Counted from the first letter of the stretch, positions 1-7,800 are shown. The stretch: DNA of 38,654 nucleotides from JAJZJT01 sp049964655 (GCA_049964655.1 JBMFXC010000015.1:1-38654); one strand, 5' to 3'. Numbers and translations are program-made. Notes: generated by a model from the letters alone, not told the origin.

Positions 1-78
1 AGCCGTCCCCGGTGAGGCCAGAACTGAACCTGGGAACAGGAGAGGAACCCCCGAGAAGGGGTGCAGCGTGAGTGCTCG

Positions 79-618
79 CTATCGCTCACTCGGCTGCAAC
101 GGCAGCAGCGCGCCGGCCACCAGGCGGTGGCGTCGCCCCGGCCCGGGTCGGTACCCCCGCCGCGAGGCGACGACGGCCGCGACGTCGTGCACCAGCTCGC
201 CGAGCTCCTCGTCGGTCAGCCACAGCCCGGCCATGCGGTAGCCGACGCCGTCGCGGGCAAGATCGGGGGCGGCGGTGCCCTCCCGGTACCGGTCGAAGGC
301 GGCGAGCAGCGAGGCGGCGAAGGCGAGGAACGCTCGGGAGTGGTCCTCGGGACCGAGGGCGGCCGCCTCGGTCGGGCCGACCTGGGCAGCGGCGACGTTC
401 AGGGCGTAGGTGCGCTCACTGGCGCCCCGGACCCGCCGCTCGGACACCACCCGGAGCACCCCCGTCCGGGCCAGCCGGCCGACGTGGCGGTACAGGCTGC
501 CGGCTGGCACGTCGGCGAGCTCGGCGGCGAGCTCCCCCGTGGTCAGCCGCCGGTCGCCGAGGAACGCTTGGACGATCCGTAGCCGAACCGGATGGAGGAG
601 CAGGTCGGCGTTGGCCAC
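79..618 (-). CDS. Winged-helix (ArsR/HTH_20-like) transcriptional regulator
   Basis: A 179-residue protein with a winged helix-turn-helix at about residues 5-75 (LLLHPVRLRIVQAFL, then TTGELAAELADVPAGSLYRH as recognition region, then a wing around RRVRGASERTY). This layout matches ArsR/HTH_20-type regulators that bind DNA as dimers. The C-terminal half (about 80-179) is helical and Arg/Ala-rich with no motif I recognise, so the ligand is unknown. I use the GTG at 618. It has no Shine-Dalgarno, but a TACACT -10 box ends 6 nt before it, so the mRNA is probably leaderless. It is divergent from the small gene at 726, and two direct repeats in the shared promoter are a plausible autoregulatory site. 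Confidence 0.8.
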   Translation of the reverse strand: MANADLLLHPVRLRIVQAFLGDRRLTTGELAAELADVPAGSLYRHVGRLARTGVLRVVSERRVRGASERTYALNVAAAQVGPTEAAALGPEDHSRAFLAFAASLLAAFDRYREGTAAPDLARDGVGYRMAGLWLTDEELGELVHDVAAVVASRRGYRPGPGRRHRLVAGALLPLQPSER

Positions 619-624
619 CGGCCG

Positions 625-658
625 AGTGTACCAACTGTTCTCATTGTTGATACTGTTC
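625..658 (-). promoter_or_regulatory. Leaderless promoter of the winged-helix gene with ACTGTTC direct repeats
   Basis: On the minus strand TACACT (630 to 625) is a TAnnnT -10 box placed 6 nt before the GTG at 618. Just upstream, ACTGTTC occurs twice on the plus strand (634-640 and 652-658), 18 bp apart start to start, close to two helical turns. This suggests a tandem site for a dimeric regulator, perhaps the product of the adjacent gene. The repeats are seen directly; their role is inferred. Confidence 0.45.
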
Positions 659-725
659 GTGCCGCGCCGCCAAGGCCCCGGGCGACGAGCCCCTGGGCCG
701 AGGGCGGTGGGACGAGGAGGACGTG

Positions 726-1094
726 ATGGCCGAAGTGTCCCTCGAAGGCGACGACGTCGTCCTGCACCTCAGCCGGTTGGAGAAGGTCGAGGGTGTCCAC
801 GGGGACCTGCGGGTGCCCCGCTCGGCGGTGGCCGGGGTGGAGGTGCTCGACGACGCCCATCGAGCCGCTGACTTCGCGAGCGTCAAGGTGGGCACCCGCC
901 TCTTCGGTGTGGTCGAGGTCGGCACCATGCACGGCACGACCCGTACCGTGTTCGCTGCCGTCCACCACGACACGCCTCGCGGCGTGCGCCTCACCCTCAC
1001 CGGTGCGGACCAGGACGAGTGGGTGGTCGGCTGCGCGAACCCCGAGTCGGTCGCCGCGAGCCTCGTCGCCGGCGGCCTGCCCGCCGCCGGCTGA
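726..1094 (+). CDS. Hypothetical protein, about 122 aa
   Basis: A small acidic soluble protein. It begins MAEVSLEGDDVVLHLSRLEK and continues with beta-rich sequence (VPRSAVAGVEVLDDA, then GTRLFGVVEVGTMH). The pattern resembles a PH-like or bacterial PH fold that senses small changes, but I see no catalytic or metal-binding motif and cannot assign a function. GTG at 723 and ATG at 726 are both in frame. The ATG is preferred because GAGGAGG (714-720) lies 5 nt before it. The gene is divergent from the winged-helix regulator, so the two may be co-regulated. A 6-bp hairpin follows the stop. Confidence 0.7.
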   Translation: MAEVSLEGDDVVLHLSRLEKVEGVHGDLRVPRSAVAGVEVLDDAHRAADFASVKVGTRLFGVVEVGTMHGTTRTVFAAVHHDTPRGVRLTLTGADQDEWVVGCANPESVAASLVAGGLPAAG

Positions 1095-1098
1095 GCCC

Positions 1099-1115
1099 GA
1101 CGGCCCAGAGCCGTC
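1099..1115 (+). terminator. Short hairpin after the 726-1094 gene
   Basis: GACGGC (1099-1104) and GCCGTC (1110-1115) form a perfect 6-bp stem with a 5-nt loop, starting 4 nt after the stop codon. No T-tract follows, so it is at best a weak or Rho-assisted terminator. Confidence 0.3.
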
Positions 1116-1210
1116 GTCGCTGGAGCACGCTGGACACGACCTCCGTCGGCCAGTCGGCCGGTCGGCCTGCGGTCACCCCCTCTGCCGTCAGCTGGACAGC
1201 TCGTGTGACG

Positions 1211-1809
1211 TCAGCCCGGCGGCTCGGTGAACCAATCGAGGAACGTGATGGTGGAAGGTCGCCGCGGGTCGCTGCACCCGGGCACGTAGCCGACGCCCGA
1301 TGGCCCGTTCATCAGGCTCTCGGCCGCGCTACCACCGGGCCTCAGGGTGAAGCGGATGGCCAGCGGACCCGGGTCGCCCTGGCACCAGTTGGCCCAGTTC
1401 AGGTCGGCTCCGACCACGGCGCCAGGAGCGAGCGTCTGGACAGCCCCGGCGGCTCCGGGTAGGTAGGCGACGGCGAGCGCCGCTCCGCTCCCGCCGGTTT
1501 CGACGAGCGAGAGCGCGTACGGGGCTCGATCGAGCACGCACGCCGACGAAGCGGTGTTCTCGATCTGCACCCCGACGGCCACCGTCTGGAACCCCCACCC
1601 TGGCGACCCGCTCTGACGATACGGAGCTGGTGCGCCGTGCACGGGGGGGCGGCTGGCGTAGTCGTCGCGGTCGAGTCGCTGGAGGGCACAGCCCGGTTCG
1701 GCGCGGTCGAGTCGGGCGGGCGGGCCGCCGTCGGGGAGGAGGACGTACAGGCCGCCAGCACCACCGCGCTCCACGCCATGACGAGGAGTACCGCCAGGTT
1801 CCGCCGCAC
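1211..1809 (-). pseudogene. DUF4232-like lipoprotein, split by a one-base frameshift
   Basis: Two frames together make one protein. The first starts at GTG 1809 with a lipoprotein signal peptide (MRRNLAVLLVMAWSAVVLAAC, lipobox LAAC at about residues 18-21), a Ser/Thr/Pro-rich linker and PPCTAHQLRI. The second supplies GFQTVAVGVQIENT, SSACVLDRAP, WANWCQGDPG and an end at TGA 1211-1213. The order of a Cys near the N-terminus, a V-NT-C-L strand pair and a late cysteine fits DUF4232-type secreted proteins. The frame changes at a C5 run (1592-1596, G5 on the coding strand); one extra G would restore a reading frame of about 199 residues. It may be a sequencing error, a phase-variable tract or a true pseudogene. 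Confidence 0.6.
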
Positions 1810-1950
1810 GCCCCGTTCCTAGCATCAGGTTCTCTGCCGCGCCGGGTGGGAGCCGGCACGCTGCCGTCCGACAAGCCGTGCGGCGGACCCCACGCCGATG
1901 CACTGCCGCCGAAGACCGAGCCCGGGCTCGGTCCGTGCGGGCAAGGCCGC

Positions 1951-3123
1951 TCAGGCTCCGCGAGCCAGCGTGACGACCGGGGCCGGCTCGTCGGCCTCGA
2001 CGGGCTCCACCCCCGTCAGGCGAGTGACCGGCACCGGCCTCGAGCCGGCTCCCGTCGGCGTAAAGGCAGCCGACATCCGCTGCGAGCGGGCCACCCGCGA
2101 TGCCACCCGCTGCGCGCGTACGGCCTCGTAGATGGCGACGTGGTCGGCGACCATCCGCTCGGCCGAGAACCGCTCCTCGGCCATCGCTCGGCACGCCGAC
2201 CGGTCGAGGTCGGCCACGGCGCCAAGGGCGGCGACCAGGCCGGCTTCGTCAGCCCGCACGAAGCCGGTCGCGCCGTCGGCCACGAGCTCGGGGGCAGCGC
2301 CCCACGGCGTCGTCACCACCGGCGTGCCGGCGGCGAGGGCTTCGATCATCACCATGCCGAAGGGCTCCGGCCAGGCAATGGGGTTGAGCAGACAGGTCGC
2401 CTCACCGAGGAGCGCGAGCTTCTCCGCGCCGCCCACCTCTCCGACGTACTCGATGTCCCCACCGAGGAGCGGCTCGACCCGCTCGTGGAAGTAGGCGAGC
2501 TCGGCCGGCTCGGCGCACTTGGCGGCGATGCGCAACGGCACGCCGGCCCTGCGGGCCACCCGCACCGCCGTGTCCACCCCTTTGTCGGGGCTCATCCGCC
2601 CGAGGAAGAGCGCGTAGCCGCCCGAGCCGGCCCCGACAGGCACCCTTTTGAGGTCGATCCCGTGGTGGACGACGCCGGCCAGCTCGACGCCGGTAGCCGT
2701 CGAGGCGTGGTGGTGCGAGATGGCGATCACCGGCACTCGGGTGCTCACGGCTCGGTAGAGGGAGCCGAGGACACCGGTGAACGGCCCGTGGTTGGTCGTC
2801 ACCACCGGCAGCTCGGGGAACCGCTCGACGTACAACGGTCCGGTGAGGGTGTGGTCGTGGACTACGTCGGCGTCGCGGACCACCTCGTAGGCGGCGACGA
2901 CCTGGTGCAGCTCCTCGGCCGCACCTCCCACGCCCACGCCGACCGCCTGGTCGTAGACCCAGGCCCGCTCGACGGGGCAGGTGCTGTCCCCGGTGGCAAA
3001 GAGGAGGACCTCGTGACCGGCGTCGACCAAGCCGCGGGCCAGGGTGTCGAGCACCGCCTCGGTGCCTCCATAGGCGGGCGGTGGTACCGGCACCCACGGT
3101 GGGGCGACGATGGCGATGCGCAT
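1951..3123 (-). CDS. GT4-family (GT-B fold) glycosyltransferase
   Basis: A 390-residue cytosolic glycosyltransferase. The N-terminal domain starts MRIAIVAPPWVPVPPPAYGG, the usual glycine-rich acceptor loop of GT4 enzymes, and includes VVHDHT and TTNHGPF. The C-terminal nucleotide-sugar domain shows LFLGRMSPDKGVDTA and then PIAWPEPFGMVMIEALAAGTPVV, containing the E-x7-E type signature that binds the donor. The last 50 residues are low complexity. The donor and acceptor cannot be read from sequence; roles in glycolipid, capsule or glucan synthesis are all possible. I start at ATG 3123 because GGAGGAGG sits just upstream, rather than 18 nt earlier. A CIRCE-like operator lies about 124 bp upstream, which hints at heat or stress control. 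Confidence 0.85.
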   Translation of the reverse strand: MRIAIVAPPWVPVPPPAYGGTEAVLDTLARGLVDAGHEVLLFATGDSTCPVERAWVYDQAVGVGVGGAAEELHQVVAAYEVVRDADVVHDHTLTGPLYVERFPELPVVTTNHGPFTGVLGSLYRAVSTRVPVIAISHHHASTATGVELAGVVHHGIDLKRVPVGAGSGGYALFLGRMSPDKGVDTAVRVARRAGVPLRIAAKCAEPAELAYFHERVEPLLGGDIEYVGEVGGAEKLALLGEATCLLNPIAWPEPFGMVMIEALAAGTPVVTTPWGAAPELVADGATGFVRADEAGLVAALGAVADLDRSACRAMAEERFSAERMVADHVAIYEAVRAQRVASRVARSQRMSAAFTPTGAGSRPVPVTRLTGVEPVEADEPAPVVTLARGA

Positions 3124-3246
3124 GGTTCCTCCTCCTCTCACACGTGACGTACAGGTCTGTCACTGACGCGCCGGCACGTACGCGGCTGCGTCGTCGGTCG
3201 GCCGCGAGAGGGAAGGGTCGGCGCAACGCCCCGGGGTGCCCCACCG

Positions 3247-3273
3247 TTGGCACTCGCGGCCTTCGACTGCCAA
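3247..3273. promoter_or_regulatory. CIRCE-like HrcA operator
   Basis: TTGGCACTC (3247-3255), a 9-nt spacer and GACTGCCAA (3265-3273). The CIRCE consensus is TTAGCACTC-N9-GAGTGCTAA, and actinobacterial copies often read TTGGCACTC-N9-GAGTGCCAA. Against that form the site matches 17 of 18 arm bases with the exact spacer length. HrcA is the heat-shock repressor that normally acts on groES/groEL. Here the nearest downstream gene on the minus strand is the glycosyltransferase (start 3123); on the plus strand it is the small ORF at 3487. On the minus strand a weak -10 (CACAAT) abuts the element. The site is clear; its regulatory target is inferred. Confidence 0.7.
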
Positions 3274-3395
3274 TTGTGCCACACCCTGCCGGGCTCGACA
3301 CGTCGCCCGTCGCCCGGCCCCTGGCTTCCTCGACCCAGTGGTTCGCCCGCCGGTGGGTTCGCATCCCGAGCACGCCACGTTTGGACCAAGACACC

Positions 3396-3424
3396 TTGAA
3401 ATCCGCGCCAGCGGTGGCTATCAA
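3396..3424 (+). promoter_or_regulatory. Sigma70-type promoter for the small ORF
   Basis: TTGAAA (3396-3401), a 17-nt spacer and TATCAA (3419-3424) make a good housekeeping promoter, unusual in a region this GC-rich. Transcription would start near 3431. A perfect palindrome GCAGTACTGC (3438-3447) lies just inside the transcript and could be an operator. Confidence 0.55.
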
Positions 3425-3486
3425 TAGAAGTGCGGTGGCAGTACTGCAGCCAACGAAGGATCCTCAACCAAGGAGGTGTCCGGAGC

Positions 3487-3584
3487 ATGGTGCGTGACCT
3501 GATGGAGCGTTCGCCGCCTGGGTGAACGACAGCCTGGTGCTGTTACCCCTGTTGCCGGTAGGCGCCGCGGAATCCCGCACGTAG
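3487..3584 (+). pseudogene. Small ORF with perfect Shine-Dalgarno, broken by one missing base
   Basis: AAGGAGGTG (3470-3478), fully complementary to the 16S tail, stands 8 nt before ATG 3487. As written the ORF reads MVRDLMERSPPG and stops at 3525. If one G is restored at about 3509 (CGTTC to CGGTTC) it reads MVRDLMER followed by FAAWVNDSLVLLPLL and ends GAAESRT at TAG 3582-3584, about 32 residues with a hydrophobic core. In that second frame most third positions are G or C, as in real genes of this genome, which argues it was or is coding. I do not recognise the family. Alternatives are a 12-residue leader peptide ending Pro-Pro-Gly, or chance. Confidence 0.4.
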
Positions 3585-3765
3585 CGGAGCGGTCGCGACG
3601 AGCCGGGCATGGACTGCGCGTACGAAGAGCCAAAGGAACATCGAACGACGGCCGGGAGGTCCGGCTGGGCAGCACATCGCCGGCTTCGACGACACTCTCT
3701 CACCTCTTTTTGCGGCTGGCAGACGCGTCCTATTGGTACCGAAGACAACTTGACTTACCAGGTGG

Positions 3766-3789
3766 CACGGGGCCCGGAAGGGCCCCGTG
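3766..3789. terminator. Strong GC hairpin between the small ORF and tldD
   Basis: CACGGGGCCC (3766-3775), loop GGAA, GGGCCCCGTG (3780-3789): a perfect 10-bp stem with a GNRA-type tetraloop. No T-tract follows on either strand. It lies before the tldD promoter, so it may end the transcript from 3431 or insulate tldD. Confidence 0.4.
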
Positions 3790-3836
3790 TCGCGTCTGGG
3801 GACCTTTCTGGGCCCACGCCGTCGGCCGGCAGCCGG

Positions 3837-3842
3837 TAGCGT
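3837..3842 (+). promoter_or_regulatory. Leaderless -10 box of tldD
   Basis: TAGCGT fits the actinobacterial TAnnnT -10 pattern and is followed by exactly 7 nt and the GTG at 3850. This places the transcription start on the start codon and fixes the tldD start, which otherwise has no ribosome binding site. Confidence 0.5.
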
Positions 3843-3849
3843 CCCACCG

Positions 3850-5370
3850 GTGCCCGAGCACGCTACCGGTGGCGACGACCTGCCACTCGACGACCTGCCA
3901 CTCGACGACCTGGCAGATGCCGCCCTCGGGCGAGCCAGGTCGCTCGGGGCGACCGCTGCCGAGCTGCGCGTCGGGCGGCTCCGGACCCAGGTCGTGGTGG
4001 TGCGGGACGGAGCACTCGAGACGACCGTCGACAGCGCCGAGGTCGGGCTCGGCCTGCGGGTGCTCCATGCCGGTTCCCTCGGCTTCGCCGGCACGGTCGT
4101 CTCCGATGCGACGGCGGCGGCAGGGTTGGCCGACGAGGCCGTCGCCCTGGCCCGAGCCACGGCCGGTGCCGAGGACGCCATCGAGCTGGCCGACGAGCCC
4201 GTCCACGGAGAGGTCTGCTGGGTCGCCCCGCACGACGTCGACCCGACCACGGTCCCCCTCGACGACAAGGTGGCCACGCTCGCTCGCTGGACCGAGGAGC
4301 TGTGCCGGGCACCCGGGGTGGCCCACGCCGTCGCCCACGTGGTCGCCGTCGTCGAGGACACCCACTTCGCCGACCTCGCCGGCAACCGGATCACCCAGCG
4401 GCGGGTGCGCGTCCACCCCGTGGTCGAGGCGGTCGCCGTCGACGCCGCCTCGGGGACCTTCGAGACGATGCGCACCGTTCTGGCACCGGCGGGGCGCGGT
4501 TGGGAGCACGTCGACGGTCCGGGATCGGCGCTTGAGGCCGAGGTGGCCAACCTGCCCGACCTCCTGGCCGAAAAGGTGAGGGCCCCCTCGGTCGAGCCCG
4601 GCACCTACGACCTCGTGCTCGACCCCACCAACCTGTGGCTCACCATCCACGAGTCGGTGGGCCATGCCACGGAGCTCGACCGGGCCCTCGGCTACGAGGC
4701 CGCCTACGCCGGCACCTCCTTCGCCACCCTCGACCGGCTCGGCTCGCTCCGCTACGGCTCGCCGCTCATGCACGTCACCGGTGACCGCACCGAGCCCTAC
4801 GGGCTGGCCACGGTTGCCTACGACCACGAAGGGGTCGCCGCCCGCTCCTTCGACCTGGTCCGCGACGGGACCCTGGTGGGCTTCCAGCTCGATCGGCGCA
4901 TGGCCGCCGCGCACGGCTTCGGCCGTTCGAACGGGTGCGCGTTTGCCGACTCCCCCCTCCACGTCCCCATCCAGCGGATGGCCAACGTCTCCCTCCAACC
5001 CGCCCCGGGGACCGGGCCGAGCGTGGAGGAGCTCGTGTCGGGCACCGAGCGGGGTCTCTACGTGGTCGGCGACAAGAGCTGGTCGATCGACATGCAGCGC
5101 TACAACTTCCAGTTCACCGGGCAGCGCTTCTACCGCATCGCGCACGGCCGCCTGGTCGGCCAGGTGCGCGACGCCGCCTACCAGGCCACCACCACCGACT
5201 TCTGGGGCTCGCTCGACGGGCTCGGGGGCAAGAGCACCTGGGTCCTCGGCGGGGCGCTCAACTGCGGCAAAGGCCAGCCCGGCCAAGTCGCCCCGGTCAG
5301 CCACGGCTGCCCCGCCGCCCGCTTCCGTCAGGTGCGGGTGGTGAACAGCCGGAAGGAAGCGGGCCGGTGA
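3850..5370 (+). CDS. tldD: TldD-family metalloprotease subunit
   Basis: A 506-residue TldD. TldD and TldE form a heterodimeric zinc protease that cuts small unfolded peptides; in Escherichia coli it matures microcin B17 and degrades the CcdA antitoxin. The signature HESVGHATELD (HExxxH at His267/His271) is intact, followed by the usual YGLATVAYDHEG, GRSNGCAFAD and DKSWSIDMQRYNFQFTGQ blocks. An in-frame GTG lies at 3787 inside the hairpin, but the GTG at 3850 is chosen because a -10 box stands 7 nt before it. The N-terminus carries a perfect 15-bp tandem duplication (DLPLD twice, 3877-3906). Its stop overlaps the tldE start (GTGA), so the two subunits are translationally coupled. Confidence 0.92.
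   Translation: MPEHATGGDDLPLDDLPLDDLADAALGRARSLGATAAELRVGRLRTQVVVVRDGALETTVDSAEVGLGLRVLHAGSLGFAGTVVSDATAAAGLADEAVALARATAGAEDAIELADEPVHGEVCWVAPHDVDPTTVPLDDKVATLARWTEELCRAPGVAHAVAHVVAVVEDTHFADLAGNRITQRRVRVHPVVEAVAVDAASGTFETMRTVLAPAGRGWEHVDGPGSALEAEVANLPDLLAEKVRAPSVEPGTYDLVLDPTNLWLTIHESVGHATELDRALGYEAAYAGTSFATLDRLGSLRYGSPLMHVTGDRTEPYGLATVAYDHEGVAARSFDLVRDGTLVGFQLDRRMAAAHGFGRSNGCAFADSPLHVPIQRMANVSLQPAPGTGPSVEELVSGTERGLYVVGDKSWSIDMQRYNFQFTGQRFYRIAHGRLVGQVRDAAYQATTTDFWGSLDGLGGKSTWVLGGALNCGKGQPGQVAPVSHGCPAARFRQVRVVNSRKEAGR
3877..3906 (+). repeat. 15-bp in-frame duplication in tldD
   Basis: The unit GACCTGCCACTCGAC occurs twice in tandem without mismatch, encoding DLPLD-DLPLD near the TldD N-terminus. 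A unit divisible by three keeps the frame. Confidence 0.75.
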
Positions 5371-6758
5371 CGGCGGGGGCCCTCGAGCCAGCTGGGGCCG
5401 TGGCCGAGCGCGCGCTGGCGGCCGCCACCCTCGACGGGTGCGTGGTGGTCGTCACCGACGTGAGCGAGGTCGAGGTCCGCTTCGCCGCCAACACGACGAC
5501 CACCAACGGCACCCGGAGCGACCGTCGGGTCACCGTCGTCGCCGTCGGTACGGCTCCTGGCGGAGCGACCGTCGGGACGGCGACCGGCAGCGGTGCCGCC
5601 GACGTGGTCGCCCTCGTGCGCGCCGCCGAAGCTGACGCCCGTGGCGCCCGGATCGCCGAGGACGCCGCCGACCTGGTCCGGGGAGACGACCGAGACGACC
5701 TCGACCGACCGGCCCCGGTCACCGGAGTCGGCGCGCTCGCCGCCGTCGTCGACGACCTGCCCGAGGCGTTCGCCGAAGCGCGGGCGACCGGGCACGTCCT
5801 CGCCGGCTTCCTCGAGCACCGTCTCGAGACGACCTCGGTTGCCACCTCCACCGGGTTGCGCCGACGTCACGTCCAGCCGACGGGGAAGGTCCAACTGGCT
5901 GCCCGGACGGCCGACGGCGGGCACGCCACCTGGGCCGGACGCGAACGCCCCGACCTCGCCGGGGTGTCGCTCTTCGACCTGCACGCCGAGCTCCGGCGTC
6001 GGTTGGCCCTCGGCGCGCGCTCGATCTCGCTGCCGGTCGGGCGCTACGAGGTGATCCTGCCCCCTGACGCCGTCGCCGACCTCGTCGTCCCCCTCCACGA
6101 CGCCCTCGGGCTCCGCGACGCCGTCGAGGGGCACAGCGTCTTTTCGGCACCGGGCGGCGGCACCCGGGTCGGCGAGCGCCTCGCCCACCTGCCCGTCACC
6201 CTCCGCAGCGATCCGGCGGAGCCGGGCCTCGAGTGCACCCCGTTCGCCGTGGCTACCGCGTCGGGGGCCGACGTGTCGGTCTTCGACAACGGCCTGCCGC
6301 TCGGGCCGACGACCTGGATCGACGAAGGCCGTCTGGCCCGGCTGCGCACCCACCGGGCCCAGGCCGCTCGCTCGGGGGTGCCGGTCGCCCCGCCCGTCGA
6401 CAACCTCGTGCTCGAGGTGCCCGGCGCGACCTCGTCGGTGGAGGACCTCGTGGCCCGGACCGATCGAGGCCTGCTCCTCACCTGCCTGTGGTACCTGCGG
6501 GAGGTCGATCCGGCCACTCTCCTCCTCACCGGACTGACCCGTGACGGCGTCTACCTGGTCGAGCGCGGCGAGGTGGTCGGAGCGGTCAACAACTTCCGGT
6601 TCAACGAGAGCCCGGTCGACCTGCTCGCCCGCGCCGTCGAGGCCGGAGCGTGCGAGCACGCCTTCTCGCGCGAGTGGAACGAGTACGCAGCTCGCCTGGC
6701 CACCCCGGCGCTCCGGGTGCCCGACTTCAACCTGAGCTCGGTGAGCCAGGCGGTGTGA
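5367..6758 (+). CDS. tldE: TldE/PmbA-family protease partner
   Basis: A 463-residue TldE (PmbA), the non-catalytic partner that completes the TldD active-site cavity. As expected it lacks HExxxH. Family features are VFDNGLPLGPTTWIDEG, RTDRGLLLTCLWYLREVDP, YLVERGEVVGAVNNFRFNESP and the C-terminal PALRVPDFNLSSVSQAV. The GTG at 5367 overlaps the tldD stop by 4 bp, giving equal expression. The N-terminal 190 residues are less conserved and rich in Ala, Val and Thr. The natural substrate is not shown by context: no ribosomal peptide cluster or toxin-antitoxin pair is visible nearby, except possibly the small ORF at 3487. Confidence 0.88.
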   Translation: MTAGALEPAGAVAERALAAATLDGCVVVVTDVSEVEVRFAANTTTTNGTRSDRRVTVVAVGTAPGGATVGTATGSGAADVVALVRAAEADARGARIAEDAADLVRGDDRDDLDRPAPVTGVGALAAVVDDLPEAFAEARATGHVLAGFLEHRLETTSVATSTGLRRRHVQPTGKVQLAARTADGGHATWAGRERPDLAGVSLFDLHAELRRRLALGARSISLPVGRYEVILPPDAVADLVVPLHDALGLRDAVEGHSVFSAPGGGTRVGERLAHLPVTLRSDPAEPGLECTPFAVATASGADVSVFDNGLPLGPTTWIDEGRLARLRTHRAQAARSGVPVAPPVDNLVLEVPGATSSVEDLVARTDRGLLLTCLWYLREVDPATLLLTGLTRDGVYLVERGEVVGAVNNFRFNESPVDLLARAVEAGACEHAFSREWNEYAARLATPALRVPDFNLSSVSQAV

Positions 6759-6828
6759 GCCGGCCCCATGTTCCGCCGTCCCATGCGCCGCCGCACGCGT
6801 CAGCACGCCGCCGGCGCCTCGCCGTCGT

Positions 6829-7800
6829 TCAGGCCACCTCGTCCGGCCGATCGCTCACTGCGGCGAGCAGGGCGCCGACTACGTCGGTGACCGGGGTGGC
6901 GATGCCGTGGCGGCGGCCGGCGCGGGTGACGGCTCCGTAGAGGGCGTCGTGTTCGAGCGTGCGCCCGGCGAGCCGGTCGAAGAGCATCGACGAGCCCGCA
7001 CCGTCGGGCATGGCTGCCATGCGGTCGATGGTGGCCTCGCCGAAGGAGGCGTCGATCGACGCACCCTCGGCTCGTCCGACGGCGAGGCACTCCTCGGCCA
7101 GCGCCGAGGCGACGAGGCGGATATCACCCCGGCGTAAGACCTCGATCCTGCGCTCGGTCAGCGCAGTGATGCCGTTCGCCACCACGTTGGCGCACAACTT
7201 CTTCCACAGCGCCGTCGTGAGGTCGGCGACCGGTCGAACGAAGGCTCGGTCCGAGGCGAACAGGGCGTCGAGCCGCTCGGCGTCCTCGGGGGTGACGCCC
7301 TGGTCGAGGTCGTGCGCTGGCACGTAGACGAACCCGTTCGTCCGGTGCACGACGCGCCCGGGGCCCAGCGGCTCCACCCCGCTGTAGACGATGCCGGGGA
7401 CGAGACGGGCGCCGGCTGCGACGTAGGGGCGCACCAGCTCGACCTGCTCGACGCCGTTCTGGAGCACCACGACCGTCGTCCCCGACCCGGTGAGGGCCCG
7501 GAGCCACCCGGCTGCGCCCACGGTCTGGTGGGCCTTGGTGGCGAGCAGCACCCAGTGCACCGGCGGGACAAGCGCGTCAGCCACCTGGGCGGGGTCAGTG
7601 AGGACCCGAGGGTGGAACCGGACAGTCTCGCCCCACCGCTCGGACTCGACGACCAGCTCGTCGAACGAGGTCCGGACGCACAGCGTGACGTCGGCCCGGC
7701 CGGCAGCGAGCAGGTAGCCGGCAAAGAAGGCGCCGATGGCCCCGACGCCGACCACGGCGACGGTGGGAAGCGTCCTGCCGCCTGCGTGCTCCTCGGTCAC
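6829..7800 (-). CDS. Ketopantoate reductase-like protein (ApbA/PanE family)
   Basis: A 323-residue NADPH-dependent reductase of the 2-dehydropantoate 2-reductase family, which makes pantoate for coenzyme A. The Rossmann motif is VAVVGVGAIGAFFAGYLLA (about residues 14-32); KAHQ and LQNGVEQ follow, and the C-terminal helical domain has TTALWKKLCANVVANGITAL, with the lysine and asparagine that contact substrate, and GSSMLFDRLAGRTLEHDAL. The GTG at 7800 has AAGGAGG just upstream; the open frame extends further 5' but without family similarity. It is convergent with tldE and divergent from the LOV kinase. Paralogues with other 2-keto acid substrates exist, so panE itself is not certain. Confidence 0.85.
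   Translation of the reverse strand: MTEEHAGGRTLPTVAVVGVGAIGAFFAGYLLAAGRADVTLCVRTSFDELVVESERWGETVRFHPRVLTDPAQVADALVPPVHWVLLATKAHQTVGAAGWLRALTGSGTTVVVLQNGVEQVELVRPYVAAGARLVPGIVYSGVEPLGPGRVVHRTNGFVYVPAHDLDQGVTPEDAERLDALFASDRAFVRPVADLTTALWKKLCANVVANGITALTERRIEVLRRGDIRLVASALAEECLAVGRAEGASIDASFGEATIDRMAAMPDGAGSSMLFDRLAGRTLEHDALYGAVTRAGRRHGIATPVTDVVGALLAAVSDRPDEVA

Larger units (their letters stand above)
3124..3849. other. Non-coding stretch with CIRCE, promoter, small ORF and hairpin
   Basis: No full-length gene is supported in these roughly 725 bp between the divergent glycosyltransferase and tldD. It is less GC-rich in places than its neighbours. It holds a CIRCE-like operator (3247-3273), a sigma70-type promoter (3396-3424), a 10-bp palindrome (3438-3447), a frameshifted small ORF (3487-3584), a perfect 10-bp hairpin (3766-3789) and the -10 box of tldD. 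From 3585 to 3765 I see only a T5 tract near 3710, without an adjacent stem. Confidence 0.7.

Noticed and set aside
47..62. Hairpin ACCCC-N6-GGGGT near the window start
   Set aside because: Only a 5-bp stem with no T-tract and no identified gene ending there.
3355..3367. tRNA T-arm-like string GGGTTCGCATCCC
   Set aside because: The stem pairs only three bases well, and no matching acceptor, anticodon or D-arm lies upstream.
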